From contig NZ_JAVRIF010000004.1 of NCBI RefSeq assembly GCF_031846185.1, positions 124,001 through 188,000 on the forward strand: a DNA stretch of 64,000 nt. The letters run 5' to 3'. The DNA is from Thalassotalea_H castellviae (GTDB lineage: Bacteria; Pseudomonadota; Gammaproteobacteria; Enterobacterales; Alteromonadaceae). Position numbers and translations under genes: made by a program. The notes below the pieces were generated by a model that made no database searches, was not told the DNA's origin, and was given only the letters and a program-made list of their open reading frames with translations. This document shows, piece by piece, positions 26,678 to 35,518 of this stretch (positions are counted from its first letter, which is position 1; each line of letters opens with the position of its first letter).

Positions 26678-28081
26678 TTAACGCCCTTTACCAAATAAGA
26701 CAATTTCAACGGTTCTAATTAGAATTAATAAATCCAACATAAAGCTTCGATGCTTAATATAATAAAGATCGTATTTTAATTTTTCTAGCGAATCTTCTTC
26801 CGTTGAACCGTACGGATATTTAAGCTGAGCCCATCCCGTTAAACCAGGTTTAACGTTATGTCTTTCATTATAATAAGGGATGGTTTTTATTAATTGCTGA
26901 ACAAATTCTGGACGCTCAGGGCGTGGGCCAACAAAACCCATATCACCGCGCATCACATTATAGATTTGTGGTAATTCATCAACACGATATTTACGAATGA
27001 ACTTACCTATTTTTGTTGTTCGGTCATCATTTTCTGTCGCCATTTGCGCGCCATTTTTTTCAGCATCAATGCGCATACTTCTAAATTTATAAATATTAAA
27101 CGCTTGACCATCAAGGCCAACTCTTTCTTGCAGATAAAAAATAGGCGCTTTTATGCCTTCATCTAACTTAATAAGTATTGCGGTAATCAACATCACCGGC
27201 CAAGTTAATAAGAATAAGAAAAAAGCAATGCTGGCATTAAACAACCAATCTAAGGTATTTCTTAAATGATTAGATGAAGCAAAACCATTGGAATAGATCA
27301 CCCAGCTTGGGTAAATCAAATTAACGGCGATTTGTCCCGTTTCACGTTCAATAAAATCTAATATTTCTGTAATTTCAACGCCACGAATTTTACAAGCAAA
27401 TAGCTCATCAACAGGTAAATTGTTTCGTCGTTCGTCACTAGCGACAACAATTTCATCTACATCATGCTCTAATGCATAATTCACCAAAGAGCCGTCTAAC
27501 TCGATTTTATTTTCATTAACAATACCATTATCGGCATCACCTTCCATAACGATAAAACCGTGCATGATAAAACCTTGCCTATCAACGCCTCGTCTCATAC
27601 GTTTTTCAATAATAGAGGCCCTATCACCGGCACCTAACACTAAGACTTTTCTTTTGTTAAAACCAAATATATCTAACTTTAAGGTGAAATACCTAAATGC
27701 ACCCAAGAGAAAAAAACTTACTACCCCTGCTACAGCTAATAATTCGATAGGTAATGCGTTTATGGTATAAAAAGGATTAATCAGCGTTGCGATAAAGAAG
27801 CCAATAGCAACTGCCATCAGAATGCGTCGGATAACACCTCGATAGCTTTCACGTAGTTTAGAATTATATAAACCAAGCGCTAATGAAGATAATTGAATTA
27901 TTAACGCAAAAACAAATGAGTATACAAAAAGTATATTAGAAGGTATTACTGAATGCGTAATTAAACCTATAAAATTATTACCATAAAAGACAATAAAAAA
28001 AGCACTGACTAATAGTAATAACTCAATAATAACTAATGACTTACTTCCTGAGGACAAGTCACGAAATTTTGGGCTAGACAT
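26678..28081 (-). CDS. Priming sugar transferase, XrtA-associated (EpsB-like polyprenyl-phosphate sugar-1-phosphate transferase)
   Basis: 467 residues. Four N-terminal membrane helices (about 15-135) and a Rossmann-like middle (KRKVLVLGAGDRASI, CoA-binding-like) come first. After a further helix (about 283-305) stands the bacterial sugar transferase domain: YKFRSMRIDAEKNGA, RKYRVDELPQIYNVMRGDMGFVGPRP. It starts EPS synthesis by loading the first sugar phosphate onto undecaprenyl phosphate at the inner membrane. It is the first gene of the 13-gene minus-strand run and is divergent from the export operon across 219 bp. Confidence 0.92.
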   Translation of the reverse strand: MSSPKFRDLSSGSKSLVIIELLLLVSAFFIVFYGNNFIGLITHSVIPSNILFVYSFVFALIIQLSSLALGLYNSKLRESYRGVIRRILMAVAIGFFIATLINPFYTINALPIELLAVAGVVSFFLLGAFRYFTLKLDIFGFNKRKVLVLGAGDRASIIEKRMRRGVDRQGFIMHGFIVMEGDADNGIVNENKIELDGSLVNYALEHDVDEIVVASDERRNNLPVDELFACKIRGVEITEILDFIERETGQIAVNLIYPSWVIYSNGFASSNHLRNTLDWLFNASIAFFLFLLTWPVMLITAILIKLDEGIKAPIFYLQERVGLDGQAFNIYKFRSMRIDAEKNGAQMATENDDRTTKIGKFIRKYRVDELPQIYNVMRGDMGFVGPRPERPEFVQQLIKTIPYYNERHNVKPGLTGWAQLKYPYGSTEEDSLEKLKYDLYYIKHRSFMLDLLILIRTVEIVLFGKGR

Positions 28082-28122
28082 AAAAAGTGTAGGTTCCCTT
28101 ACAAACGATCAAAAAAACAAAA

Positions 28123-28149
28123 TTAATAATTATTATTGTTAATTATTAA
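28123..28149. promoter_or_regulatory. AT-rich inverted repeat between divergent EPS operons
   Basis: TTAATAATTA and its exact reverse complement TAATTATTAA are separated by 7 bases. It lies 42 bases upstream of the sugar transferase start and about 150 bases before the export gene. It could be an operator for a shared regulator of both operons. Low-complexity AT content lowers the weight. No sigma-54 match is visible in this 219-bp gap. Confidence 0.35.
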
Positions 28150-28300
28150 GGCTGAGCAGACCTAAAATATGCGCGGACAAATAGTATCAAACATAATATT
28201 TTTTTAACAGTAATTAAATTAAGTGCATCATTTAAAAAAATCTAATAGAATCTATTCGATTATTAAATATTTAAGTCAATAACAACTAAAGGTTGAAGCC

Positions 28301-28936
28301 ATGGAAAACCACTTAATTAATAAAGTCAGAATCATTACTTCTTTAGTTTTAATGTACATTTTAGCTGGTTGTAGTTCTCCAACACTTCCTCCGGCAACAT
28401 TACACCAATCAGATACTGTCGATATAAATAGTTACAAATACTTAATAGGTGCTGGTGATACTGTTAACATATTTGTCTGGCGTAACCCTGAGGTTTCAGG
28501 CACTTTTAAAGTAAGACCTGATGGCATGATTACAACATCGCTTGTTGAAGATATACCTGTTTCAGGTAAAACACCTACAGAATTAGCACGAACAATAGAA
28601 GAAATATTAAGTACCTATTTAAGAGACCCAGTTGTAACTGTTACGGTCAATGAATTTGTAGGACCATTCGGTGAGCAAATACGAGTCATTGGTGAAGCAG
28701 CACAGCCACAAGCTATTAATTACACTCAACATATGACCCTACTTGATGTCATGATTCAAGTTGGAGGTTTAACCGAGTTTGCAGATGGGAACGACGCAAT
28801 ACTTGTAAGAATTGAAAATGGCTCACAAAAACAGTACAACATATTAATTGAAGATTTGATAAAAAATGGAAAAATCTCCGCTAATGTTGATGTTTTACCT
28901 GGTGACATCATTGTTATACCTGAGACATGGTTCTAG
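28301..28936 (+). CDS. XrtA-associated polysaccharide export outer-membrane lipoprotein (Wza-like)
   Basis: 211 residues. The lipoprotein signal ends in LAGC with acylated Cys24. The Poly_export domain follows: YLIGAGDTVNIFVWRNPEVSGTFKVRPDGMIT, then VTVTVNEF and a SLBB-like domain (IRVIGEAAQPQAINYTQHMTLLDVMIQVGGL). It should form the periplasmic and outer-membrane exit channel for the EPS. It is the first gene of the five-gene export operon, with AAGG before the ATG. Length fits the short XrtA-type family. Confidence 0.92.
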   Translation: MENHLINKVRIITSLVLMYILAGCSSPTLPPATLHQSDTVDINSYKYLIGAGDTVNIFVWRNPEVSGTFKVRPDGMITTSLVEDIPVSGKTPTELARTIEEILSTYLRDPVVTVTVNEFVGPFGEQIRVIGEAAQPQAINYTQHMTLLDVMIQVGGLTEFADGNDAILVRIENGSQKQYNILIEDLIKNGKISANVDVLPGDIIVIPETWF

Positions 28937-28982
28937 TAAGTAAGAATCGAATATTAATTTCCCTGTAAGTTAGAGGTCAGGA

Positions 28983-30572
28983 ATGCAAGAGTTATTGGAA
29001 CAAGTCTTAGATTATTTAAAAGGAATTTGGCTTAAGCGTAGATATATCATGGTATCTACTTGGCTAATTTGTCCATTGCTTTGGGTTTTAGTCGTTAATT
29101 TAGATGACGTATACGAATCTGAAGCAAGGGTATATGCCGATACTCAATCAATATTAGGCCCATTATTAAAAGGTTTAACGGTAGAAACAAATACCAATAG
29201 ACAAATTGAATTAATGGTCCGAACTCTTTTAAGTCGACCTAATATCGAACGTATAACTCGCATGACTGATCTTGATATTCAAGTTGCCACACCTAAGGAA
29301 TACGAAAAACTTGTTGAAGATTTAAAAGAAGATATCATCATAAGAAAAAGCGGCGGTAGAAAGGATAATATATTCACTATTTCGTACCAACATAAAAATC
29401 CTGAAATGGCTAAAAATGTTGTTCAATCGGCGCTAACAGTATTTATTGAAAACACACTTGGTGAAAATCGGTCTGACACTGACACAGCTGGTAAATTTTT
29501 AGACACACAAATAAAAGAATACGAAAACAGGTTATTGTCAGACGAAGCTAAGCTAACGGACTTTAAACAAAAATATAGTAATGTATTACCGAATCAAACT
29601 GGAGGTTATTATGTCAAATTGGGTAAGGCAAAGGAAAAGTTAAAAGATATCGAATTAACCTTGTCCGAAACTCAATCACAGTTAATGAATTCAAAATCTC
29701 AACTTGGCTTGTCTGTGTCAACGGATGAAAATATTCAATCTAGTATCCAAGATTCTAATACTATCGTTACAAGTTATGATAGTCGAATTACAGAATTACA
29801 AACTTTATTAGATTCTTTATTATTAAAATATACGGAAAAACATCCCGATGTAAAAGAGGCACAAAATCGTCTAGACCATCTGCTTTTACAGAAAGATAAA
29901 GAAATACAAGAGTATTTATCTGTTCGAAAAAATGGAAATTCAACTATACAAATTTCACAAAATCCAGTCATTCAAGAGTTACAAATACAAATAAATCAAT
30001 TAGAAAGCCAAGTTGCTTCCATAATAGTTCGTAGAGATAACTACGCGAAAGAAGTAAAAGAATTAGAAAATAAAATTCATGTTTTACCAGAAATAGAAGC
30101 GGAATTAACTGCACTCAATCGTGGTTACAACATCACTAAAAAGAAATATGAAGAACTATTAGGTAGGAAAGAAACGGCACAACTGGCTAAGCAAGCAGAT
30201 GAAACCACCAATAAAATCAATTTCAAAATTATCGATCCTCCACGAGCTCCTTCTGAGCCTACTGGCCCTAAAAGAATATTGTTTTTAATTGCTAGTACCA
30301 TTATTGGTATAGGCGTAGGGGTAGGATTATCATTCCTATTTAGTCAAATTAATCCTGTCGTTACTTCCAGAAACCAAGTAACAAAAGAGACTGGTATCCC
30401 TGTATTTGGCGTAGTTTCTGCGGCTGAAAATTTAGGTTTACAAAAGTGGCACCGCAAAAAAACTTTAGTATTTGTGATCTCCAATACTTTATTATTATTA
30501 CTGTTAACCTTTTTCATTTTATATTCAATATTTCCTGAACAAATCAAGTCTCCATTAAGAGGAATGCTTTAA
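28983..30572 (+). CDS. XrtA-associated chain-length determinant protein (Wzz/PCP family)
   Basis: 529 residues. Membrane helices are near both ends (about 23-40, 427-450 and 500-520) with a large periplasmic coiled-coil region between (about 180-400, rich in Glu, Lys and Leu heptads). The proline-rich segment PPRAPSEPTGPKR stands before the C-terminal helix, as in polysaccharide co-polymerases. It controls chain length and works with the separate kinase encoded 2 bp downstream. It belongs to the split PCP-2b type, as the kinase is not fused. Confidence 0.92.
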   Translation: MQELLEQVLDYLKGIWLKRRYIMVSTWLICPLLWVLVVNLDDVYESEARVYADTQSILGPLLKGLTVETNTNRQIELMVRTLLSRPNIERITRMTDLDIQVATPKEYEKLVEDLKEDIIIRKSGGRKDNIFTISYQHKNPEMAKNVVQSALTVFIENTLGENRSDTDTAGKFLDTQIKEYENRLLSDEAKLTDFKQKYSNVLPNQTGGYYVKLGKAKEKLKDIELTLSETQSQLMNSKSQLGLSVSTDENIQSSIQDSNTIVTSYDSRITELQTLLDSLLLKYTEKHPDVKEAQNRLDHLLLQKDKEIQEYLSVRKNGNSTIQISQNPVIQELQIQINQLESQVASIIVRRDNYAKEVKELENKIHVLPEIEAELTALNRGYNITKKKYEELLGRKETAQLAKQADETTNKINFKIIDPPRAPSEPTGPKRILFLIASTIIGIGVGVGLSFLFSQINPVVTSRNQVTKETGIPVFGVVSAAENLGLQKWHRKKTLVFVISNTLLLLLLTFFILYSIFPEQIKSPLRGML

Positions 30573-30574
30573 TC

Positions 30575-31456
30575 ATGAGTACTATAGAAAAAGCGTTAGC
30601 TCGTAAGGCTGCAAAACAATCTTTAGAGAAGAGCGCTGAAAGTTCAGAACAAGCAGCTACAACTAATAATGATCCGATCTCCCATTCGAACGATAGTTCA
30701 TCCGAGGTTGCTCAAGATAGAATTGTGCTGACGGTAGATACAACTAGTTTAAGTGCGCGTGGCTATTTAATAGACACAGGTGAACGAAAAAGTATTAAAG
30801 ACGAATTTAGGCAAATAAAACGTAAACTATTAAATAACGCTTTTGGTAGTGGTGCAAAACTACTACATCACCCGAACCTGATCATGGTGAGCAGTGCTAA
30901 GCCAAACGAAGGAAAAACATTCGTTTCTGTTAACCTAGCCTTAAGTATCGCGCTTGAACAAGATAAAAAAGTATTGCTTATCGATGCTGATGTATTAAGA
31001 CCTAGCGTCAACCGTGAACTGGGTCTTGAAAATACAGAAGGCTTAATAGAATATCTATTACAACCTGAAAAACAAGTAAGTGATGTACTTTTTGATACCA
31101 ACATTAACAATTTAAAAGTGATGCCTGCAGGCCAACCTCATCATTTATCGAATGAGTTATTGGCAAGTGAACGTATGGCTGCATTAGCAACGGAATTAGC
31201 AACAAGATACCCAGACAGAGTGGTAATCTTTGATTGTCCGCCATTGATTGGCGTTACTGAAACATTAGTTTTAGCTAATCTTGTCGGTCAGGCTATTGTG
31301 GTGGTAGAAGAATCAAAAACGACAATCGCTAGTATCAAAGCGGCAACAGAATCGCTAAATGAAGATTTAGCTCTTGGTATAGTAATGAATAAAGCAATAA
31401 GATCTCATAAGGATTTGTATGGCTATTATGGTTATGGATACGGTGAAAAAGAGTAA
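30575..31456 (+). CDS. XrtA-associated tyrosine autokinase (BY-kinase)
   Basis: 293 residues of a cytoplasmic P-loop ATPase. Walker A is AKPNEGKTF (about residues 109-117), Walker A' is VLLIDADVLRPS, and Walker B is VVIFDCPP. The C-terminus carries a Tyr cluster (YGYYGYGYGEKE) for autophosphorylation, which tunes the co-polymerase. The N-terminal 60 residues are a polar, Ser-rich linker. The 3' end overlaps the start of the next gene by 38 bases, so the Tyr tail codons also encode that gene's first residues and ribosome binding site. Confidence 0.9.
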   Translation: MSTIEKALARKAAKQSLEKSAESSEQAATTNNDPISHSNDSSSEVAQDRIVLTVDTTSLSARGYLIDTGERKSIKDEFRQIKRKLLNNAFGSGAKLLHHPNLIMVSSAKPNEGKTFVSVNLALSIALEQDKKVLLIDADVLRPSVNRELGLENTEGLIEYLLQPEKQVSDVLFDTNINNLKVMPAGQPHHLSNELLASERMAALATELATRYPDRVVIFDCPPLIGVTETLVLANLVGQAIVVVEESKTTIASIKAATESLNEDLALGIVMNKAIRSHKDLYGYYGYGYGEKE

Positions 31457-33014
31457 ACTAGCTACAACTATCGCCGCTTCTCTTTTTCTCCAACCCGTTT
31501 TGGCAGGAGAATGGATTTTTACACCACAAACATTTATTGTTGAAACCTTCACTGACAACGTAGAGTTAAATTATAATGAAGAAATCTCTAGTTTAGTGAG
31601 TCAAACTGGTATTGCAATCGATACGAGTTACATAGCTAAAAAGATTAATTTTAATTTAACTTCCCAAAGCCTTTATGCTTTTTACAGTCATGACCATGAT
31701 TTAGATGACGATTATCACACTGTTGCAAGTGATCTTACCATTGAATTATGGCCAAAAGGACTTTCTTTAATTGGAAAAGTTAATATTGATCGTCGCGCAA
31801 AAAACCAAGCTCAAAATGCCCTAGCGGATATTATTTCAGGGGACACGATAAAAATTGAAACATATACTAGTGGCTTTCAGTATAATGTAGTTAACAACAA
31901 ATTTAGTTTTAACTCGAGTATTTCTTATTCTGATATTCAATCAGAAGACGATATAGGAAATAGAGAGGGTTATATTGCGACAGTCAATAGTCAGAATGGC
32001 GCTGGAATTCATAATGTATTTTGGACTCTAAACAGTAGCTATCAAGAAGTTAAAAATAATCAACGTTCTTCTAGAATGTACAATGGCGAAATCAAGCTAG
32101 GATTAATTACCTCATATAAAATAAATCCATTTCTACGCTATTACGATGAAGAAAACAATGGCAACATTGGTGGGAATCAAGCACTCGAATCTAATTCGTA
32201 TGGTGCAGGTTTTCGTTGGTTAATCACTCCCCGGTTCGAATTAGATCTATCTTATAATCAACCCATTGGTAACGCTTTAGATTCTCATGGGGATGAGCAG
32301 AAGGAATATATTAGTTCGTCCATTAATTGGCAACCATCTGAACGAACCCAATTGACTGCTAGTATTTCACAACGTTTTTATGGTGATAGTTACAGTTTTG
32401 CATTTACACATCAAAACAAACGTTTAACGAATTCAATTAATTATGTTGAAGATGTCCAAACATTAACGCGAAATAATTATATCCCATTCGAATTAGGTAC
32501 TTTCTTTTGCCCAAATCAAGGTCGGATATTATTAAGTGAATGTTACATTGAAGGGGATATTAATTTCAATTTTGAAAATTTTGATTTAGTTACATTTACA
32601 GATTTTAACATAGAGGAAGACGATCAATATTCTTTAAATAAAACATTAACTTGGAAATCTACATTATCGTTTTCTAGGACGACATTCACTTTGAATATTT
32701 TAGGTTCAACCCGTGAAAATCTCTCGAACTATCAACAAAACGAAAACTCAAGAGCTGATTTTACCGTTTCAAGAAAAGTGAGCGGTAAGTCCAAGATTGA
32801 TTTTAAATTGAGTTATACCGATAACACTTTTGAAAAAGATTCTGAAGACGAACGTCGTGATCGATACCGTCAGTACCAAGTCAATTTAGAAAGGTCGTTA
32901 AATAGTAAACTTGCCCTTAATTTTAGCTTAGGCCTAGTTAATAGAGATTCTAACGAAACTTTATTCAACTATGAAGAAGGACGTGTAACCTTAAAGTTCA
33001 CAAAAGATTTTTAA
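31419..33014 (+). CDS. PEP-CTERM system-associated outer-membrane beta-barrel-like protein
   Basis: 531 residues with a signal peptide (about 1-29, ending PVLA). The rest shows alternating hydrophobic strands and turns rich in Asn, Ser, Tyr and Asp and ends in Phe (FTKDF), as outer-membrane barrels do. The position between kinase and ATPase matches the PEP-CTERM-associated family of about 500 residues. The start at 31419 is supported by AAGGA six bases before it, although it lies inside the kinase gene. Possible later starts are Met4, Met6 or GTG at 31443. It likely assists EPS export or secretion across the outer membrane. Confidence 0.82.
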   Translation: MAIMVMDTVKKSKLATTIAASLFLQPVLAGEWIFTPQTFIVETFTDNVELNYNEEISSLVSQTGIAIDTSYIAKKINFNLTSQSLYAFYSHDHDLDDDYHTVASDLTIELWPKGLSLIGKVNIDRRAKNQAQNALADIISGDTIKIETYTSGFQYNVVNNKFSFNSSISYSDIQSEDDIGNREGYIATVNSQNGAGIHNVFWTLNSSYQEVKNNQRSSRMYNGEIKLGLITSYKINPFLRYYDEENNGNIGGNQALESNSYGAGFRWLITPRFELDLSYNQPIGNALDSHGDEQKEYISSSINWQPSERTQLTASISQRFYGDSYSFAFTHQNKRLTNSINYVEDVQTLTRNNYIPFELGTFFCPNQGRILLSECYIEGDINFNFENFDLVTFTDFNIEEDDQYSLNKTLTWKSTLSFSRTTFTLNILGSTRENLSNYQQNENSRADFTVSRKVSGKSKIDFKLSYTDNTFEKDSEDERRDRYRQYQVNLERSLNSKLALNFSLGLVNRDSNETLFNYEEGRVTLKFTKDF

Positions 33015-33016
33015 TT

Positions 33017-34057
33017 ATGTATGAAAATTATTATGGTTTTACTGAAAAGCCATTCCAACTAAGCCCAGATCCTCGCTTTTTTTTCGCTTCTGATCATCAT
33101 CAGCGTGCGCTTTCTTATTTGCAATATGGCTTAGATCAAGGCGAAGGCTTCATTGTTATTACAGGTCCAATTGGCACAGGTAAAACAACGATCGCCCGTA
33201 ATTTACTCAGTCAATTAGGCGATGAGAGTATCGTTGCTGCTCAATTAGTGACCACAAAACTTGACCCACAAGAATTACTAGCACTTGTCGTTTCTGAATT
33301 TAATATTCAGTCAAAAGGTGACAGTAAAGCGGATTTATTACAAGCTATTGAACAGTTTCTGATTCAGCTTAATAAACAAGGTAAACGGGCTTTATTAATT
33401 GTTGATGAAGCACAAAACTTGCCATCTGAAACCGTTGAAGAATTACGGATGTTATCGAACTTTCAACTGGAAAATAAGCCATTAATTCAAAGTTTCTTAC
33501 TCGGCCAAGAAGAATTAAAACCGATTATTCAAGCGCCGAACATGGAACAATTTAGACAACGTATTATTGCCTCTGCACATTTAAAACCATTGAGCGTTGC
33601 TGAGGTAAAAGAATATATCATTCATCGAATTCACCAAGCAGGTTGTGAAAAAGATGAATTATTTTCTGAAAATGCCTTTGAATTGATCCATGAAAAAACT
33701 TTAGGCGTACCGCGTAAAATTAATATTTTTGTCGATCGTTTATTATTATTTGGCTTTCTCGAAGAGTTAGACGTTATCAATTCAGAAACTATCATGACCG
33801 TGGCTGAAGAAATGGAGATTGAATTAACAGGATCATTAAATTCTTCTGAATTAACCAGTCAAGAGCCAAATCAAAAAACCAGTCAACAAGTTGTAGTTAA
33901 TTCTACTGAAAACGTTGAGCACATTAAAGAAGTGCTTAGAGATGTTGAGGAAATTCTTGAGTCATCAATTAAGCAAAAAGTAAAAATGGCGCGTTATGTT
34001 GATAAGTTATTAAAACATAAGAGCAAGTTATACGCGGAAGAGCAAATAGATAAATAA
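33017..34057 (+). CDS. XrtA-associated ATPase (ExeA-like AAA)
   Basis: 346 residues. The opening MYENYYGFTEKPFQLSPDPRFFF is the ExeA/XrtA ATPase signature. Walker A is GPIGTGKTT (about residues 50-58), Walker B is ALLIVDEAQ, and the sensor region contains ELRMLSNFQ. The C-terminal 80 residues are charged and coiled-coil-like. In type II secretion the ExeA relative helps secretin assembly with peptidoglycan; here it probably energises assembly of the EPS or PEP-CTERM envelope machine. It is the last gene of the export operon and is followed by a strong terminator. Confidence 0.92.
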   Translation: MYENYYGFTEKPFQLSPDPRFFFASDHHQRALSYLQYGLDQGEGFIVITGPIGTGKTTIARNLLSQLGDESIVAAQLVTTKLDPQELLALVVSEFNIQSKGDSKADLLQAIEQFLIQLNKQGKRALLIVDEAQNLPSETVEELRMLSNFQLENKPLIQSFLLGQEELKPIIQAPNMEQFRQRIIASAHLKPLSVAEVKEYIIHRIHQAGCEKDELFSENAFELIHEKTLGVPRKINIFVDRLLLFGFLEELDVINSETIMTVAEEMEIELTGSLNSSELTSQEPNQKTSQQVVVNSTENVEHIKEVLRDVEEILESSIKQKVKMARYVDKLLKHKSKLYAEEQIDK

Positions 34058-34072
34058 TGTTATTTACACAAT

Positions 34073-34101
34073 AAAAAAACCAGCATCATTGCTGGTTTTT
34101 T
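34073..34101. terminator. Bidirectional intrinsic terminator between the export operon and prsR
   Basis: CCAGCA pairs with TGCTGG around a TCAT loop. A-run and T-run flanks extend the stem on both sides, so it can stop transcription on both strands. Confidence 0.92.
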
Positions 34102-34137
34102 CATTAAATGTCGCTGTAAGTCAATACCATCAATTCA

Positions 34138-35490
34138 TTATTCTGAATTAATTGCTAAGCCATACTTCTCAATTAACGTATATAGCGTCGGCCTAGTAAT
34201 ACCAAGCAATTCTGAACATTTAGACATATTCCCTTCGGACAACGCATATGCTTTTTGAATAGCAATTGATTCAGCTTGCTCACGAACTTGTCTCAAGTTT
34301 AAATTGAGTTCAAGGCTTTTATCTTCATGATCAAAGAACCCTAAGTCTATTGCAGTGACTTGGGTTCCCGTAGACATAATGACAGAGCTTTTCACCTTGT
34401 TTTGTAGCTCACGTATATTACCTGGCCACTTATGCGCTTTAATCGCACTTAACGCGTCTTCTGAAAACCCTTTGACATTACTTTTGTATTCCAGTGCATA
34501 ACGTTGCAAAAAGAACTGCGCTAAAATCAGTACGTCTTCTTCTCGTTCTCTTAACGGTGGTATATTTAAGGTGATTTCACTAACCCGATAAAATAAATCT
34601 TCACGAAACTCTTTATTTGCGACCATTTCTTCAAGATTTTGATTCGTAGCACAAACGACTCGAACATCTACTTCTATTTCTTGTCGACCACCTAAGCGCT
34701 CAATTTTTTTCTCCTGTAAAAAACGCAATAACTTGGCTTGCAGATTAAACGGCATATCACCAATTTCATCAAGAAATAGCGTGCCGCCTTCAGCACATTC
34801 AATTTTTCCTTTCGTGGTCCGGACCGCTCCGGTAAATGCGCCTTTTTCAAAACCAAATAACTCACTTTCTAATAATGTCTCTGGAATTGATGCACAATTA
34901 ATGGCGATAAAGGGTTTTTTACTACGATCACTGGCAATATGTACCGCATTTGCCGTAACTTCTTTACCCGTACCACTTTCTCCTAATAATAAAGCGGTAA
35001 TTTGAGTAGGGGCAATACGTTTAACCATCATTCGACAACGTTCAATGGCTTCGCTGTTGCCTATAATACCAATATCGTTACCACCAACTGTTCGCATTTG
35101 ACGGTTTTCTTGTTCGATGGCCGCCACACTAAACGCTCGCGCAACAATAACGTTAATCACCTCTGAGTCAATCGGCTTCTGATAAAAGTCGTAAGCGCCT
35201 AATGAAATAGCTTTTAACGCATTGGTTCTATCATCATTACCGGTAATGACAATCACTTTAGTATGAGGAGATATCTTTAGAATTTCTTCAAGTGCTGCTA
35301 AACCTTCAGATGCATTGGCTGAATCTGGCGGTAAGCCTAAATCTAATGTCACCACTTTAGGCTCATGGCGACGCACCGCGGCTATTGCGCCTTCTCTATC
35401 TGCCGCTAATACAGCCTCATAATCAGACAAGCTCCATTTTAATTGTTTTTGGATACCTTTATCGTCATCTACAATGAGTAACTTTTCCAT
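34138..35490 (-). CDS. prsR: PrsR: sigma-54-dependent PEP-CTERM system response regulator
   Basis: 450 residues. The receiver domain (about 1-120) has the acidic pocket DDD at 8-10 and phospho-acceptor Asp50. The AAA+ sigma-54 interaction domain has Walker A GESGTGKE, loop 1 GAFTGA and GTLFLDEIGDMP (about 140-370). A Fis-type helix-turn-helix closes it (NMSKCSELLGITRPTLYTLIEKYGL). It should bind upstream elements and open sigma-54 promoters once phosphorylated by PrsK. The two PEP-CTERM genes of this window have suitable promoters. It lies 28 bp after prsK in the same operon. Confidence 0.95.
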   Translation of the reverse strand: MEKLLIVDDDKGIQKQLKWSLSDYEAVLAADREGAIAAVRRHEPKVVTLDLGLPPDSANASEGLAALEEILKISPHTKVIVITGNDDRTNALKAISLGAYDFYQKPIDSEVINVIVARAFSVAAIEQENRQMRTVGGNDIGIIGNSEAIERCRMMVKRIAPTQITALLLGESGTGKEVTANAVHIASDRSKKPFIAINCASIPETLLESELFGFEKGAFTGAVRTTKGKIECAEGGTLFLDEIGDMPFNLQAKLLRFLQEKKIERLGGRQEIEVDVRVVCATNQNLEEMVANKEFREDLFYRVSEITLNIPPLREREEDVLILAQFFLQRYALEYKSNVKGFSEDALSAIKAHKWPGNIRELQNKVKSSVIMSTGTQVTAIDLGFFDHEDKSLELNLNLRQVREQAESIAIQKAYALSEGNMSKCSELLGITRPTLYTLIEKYGLAINSE

Positions 35491-35518
35491 TAAGCTAAAA
35501 TCCTTTCATTCATTCTTA

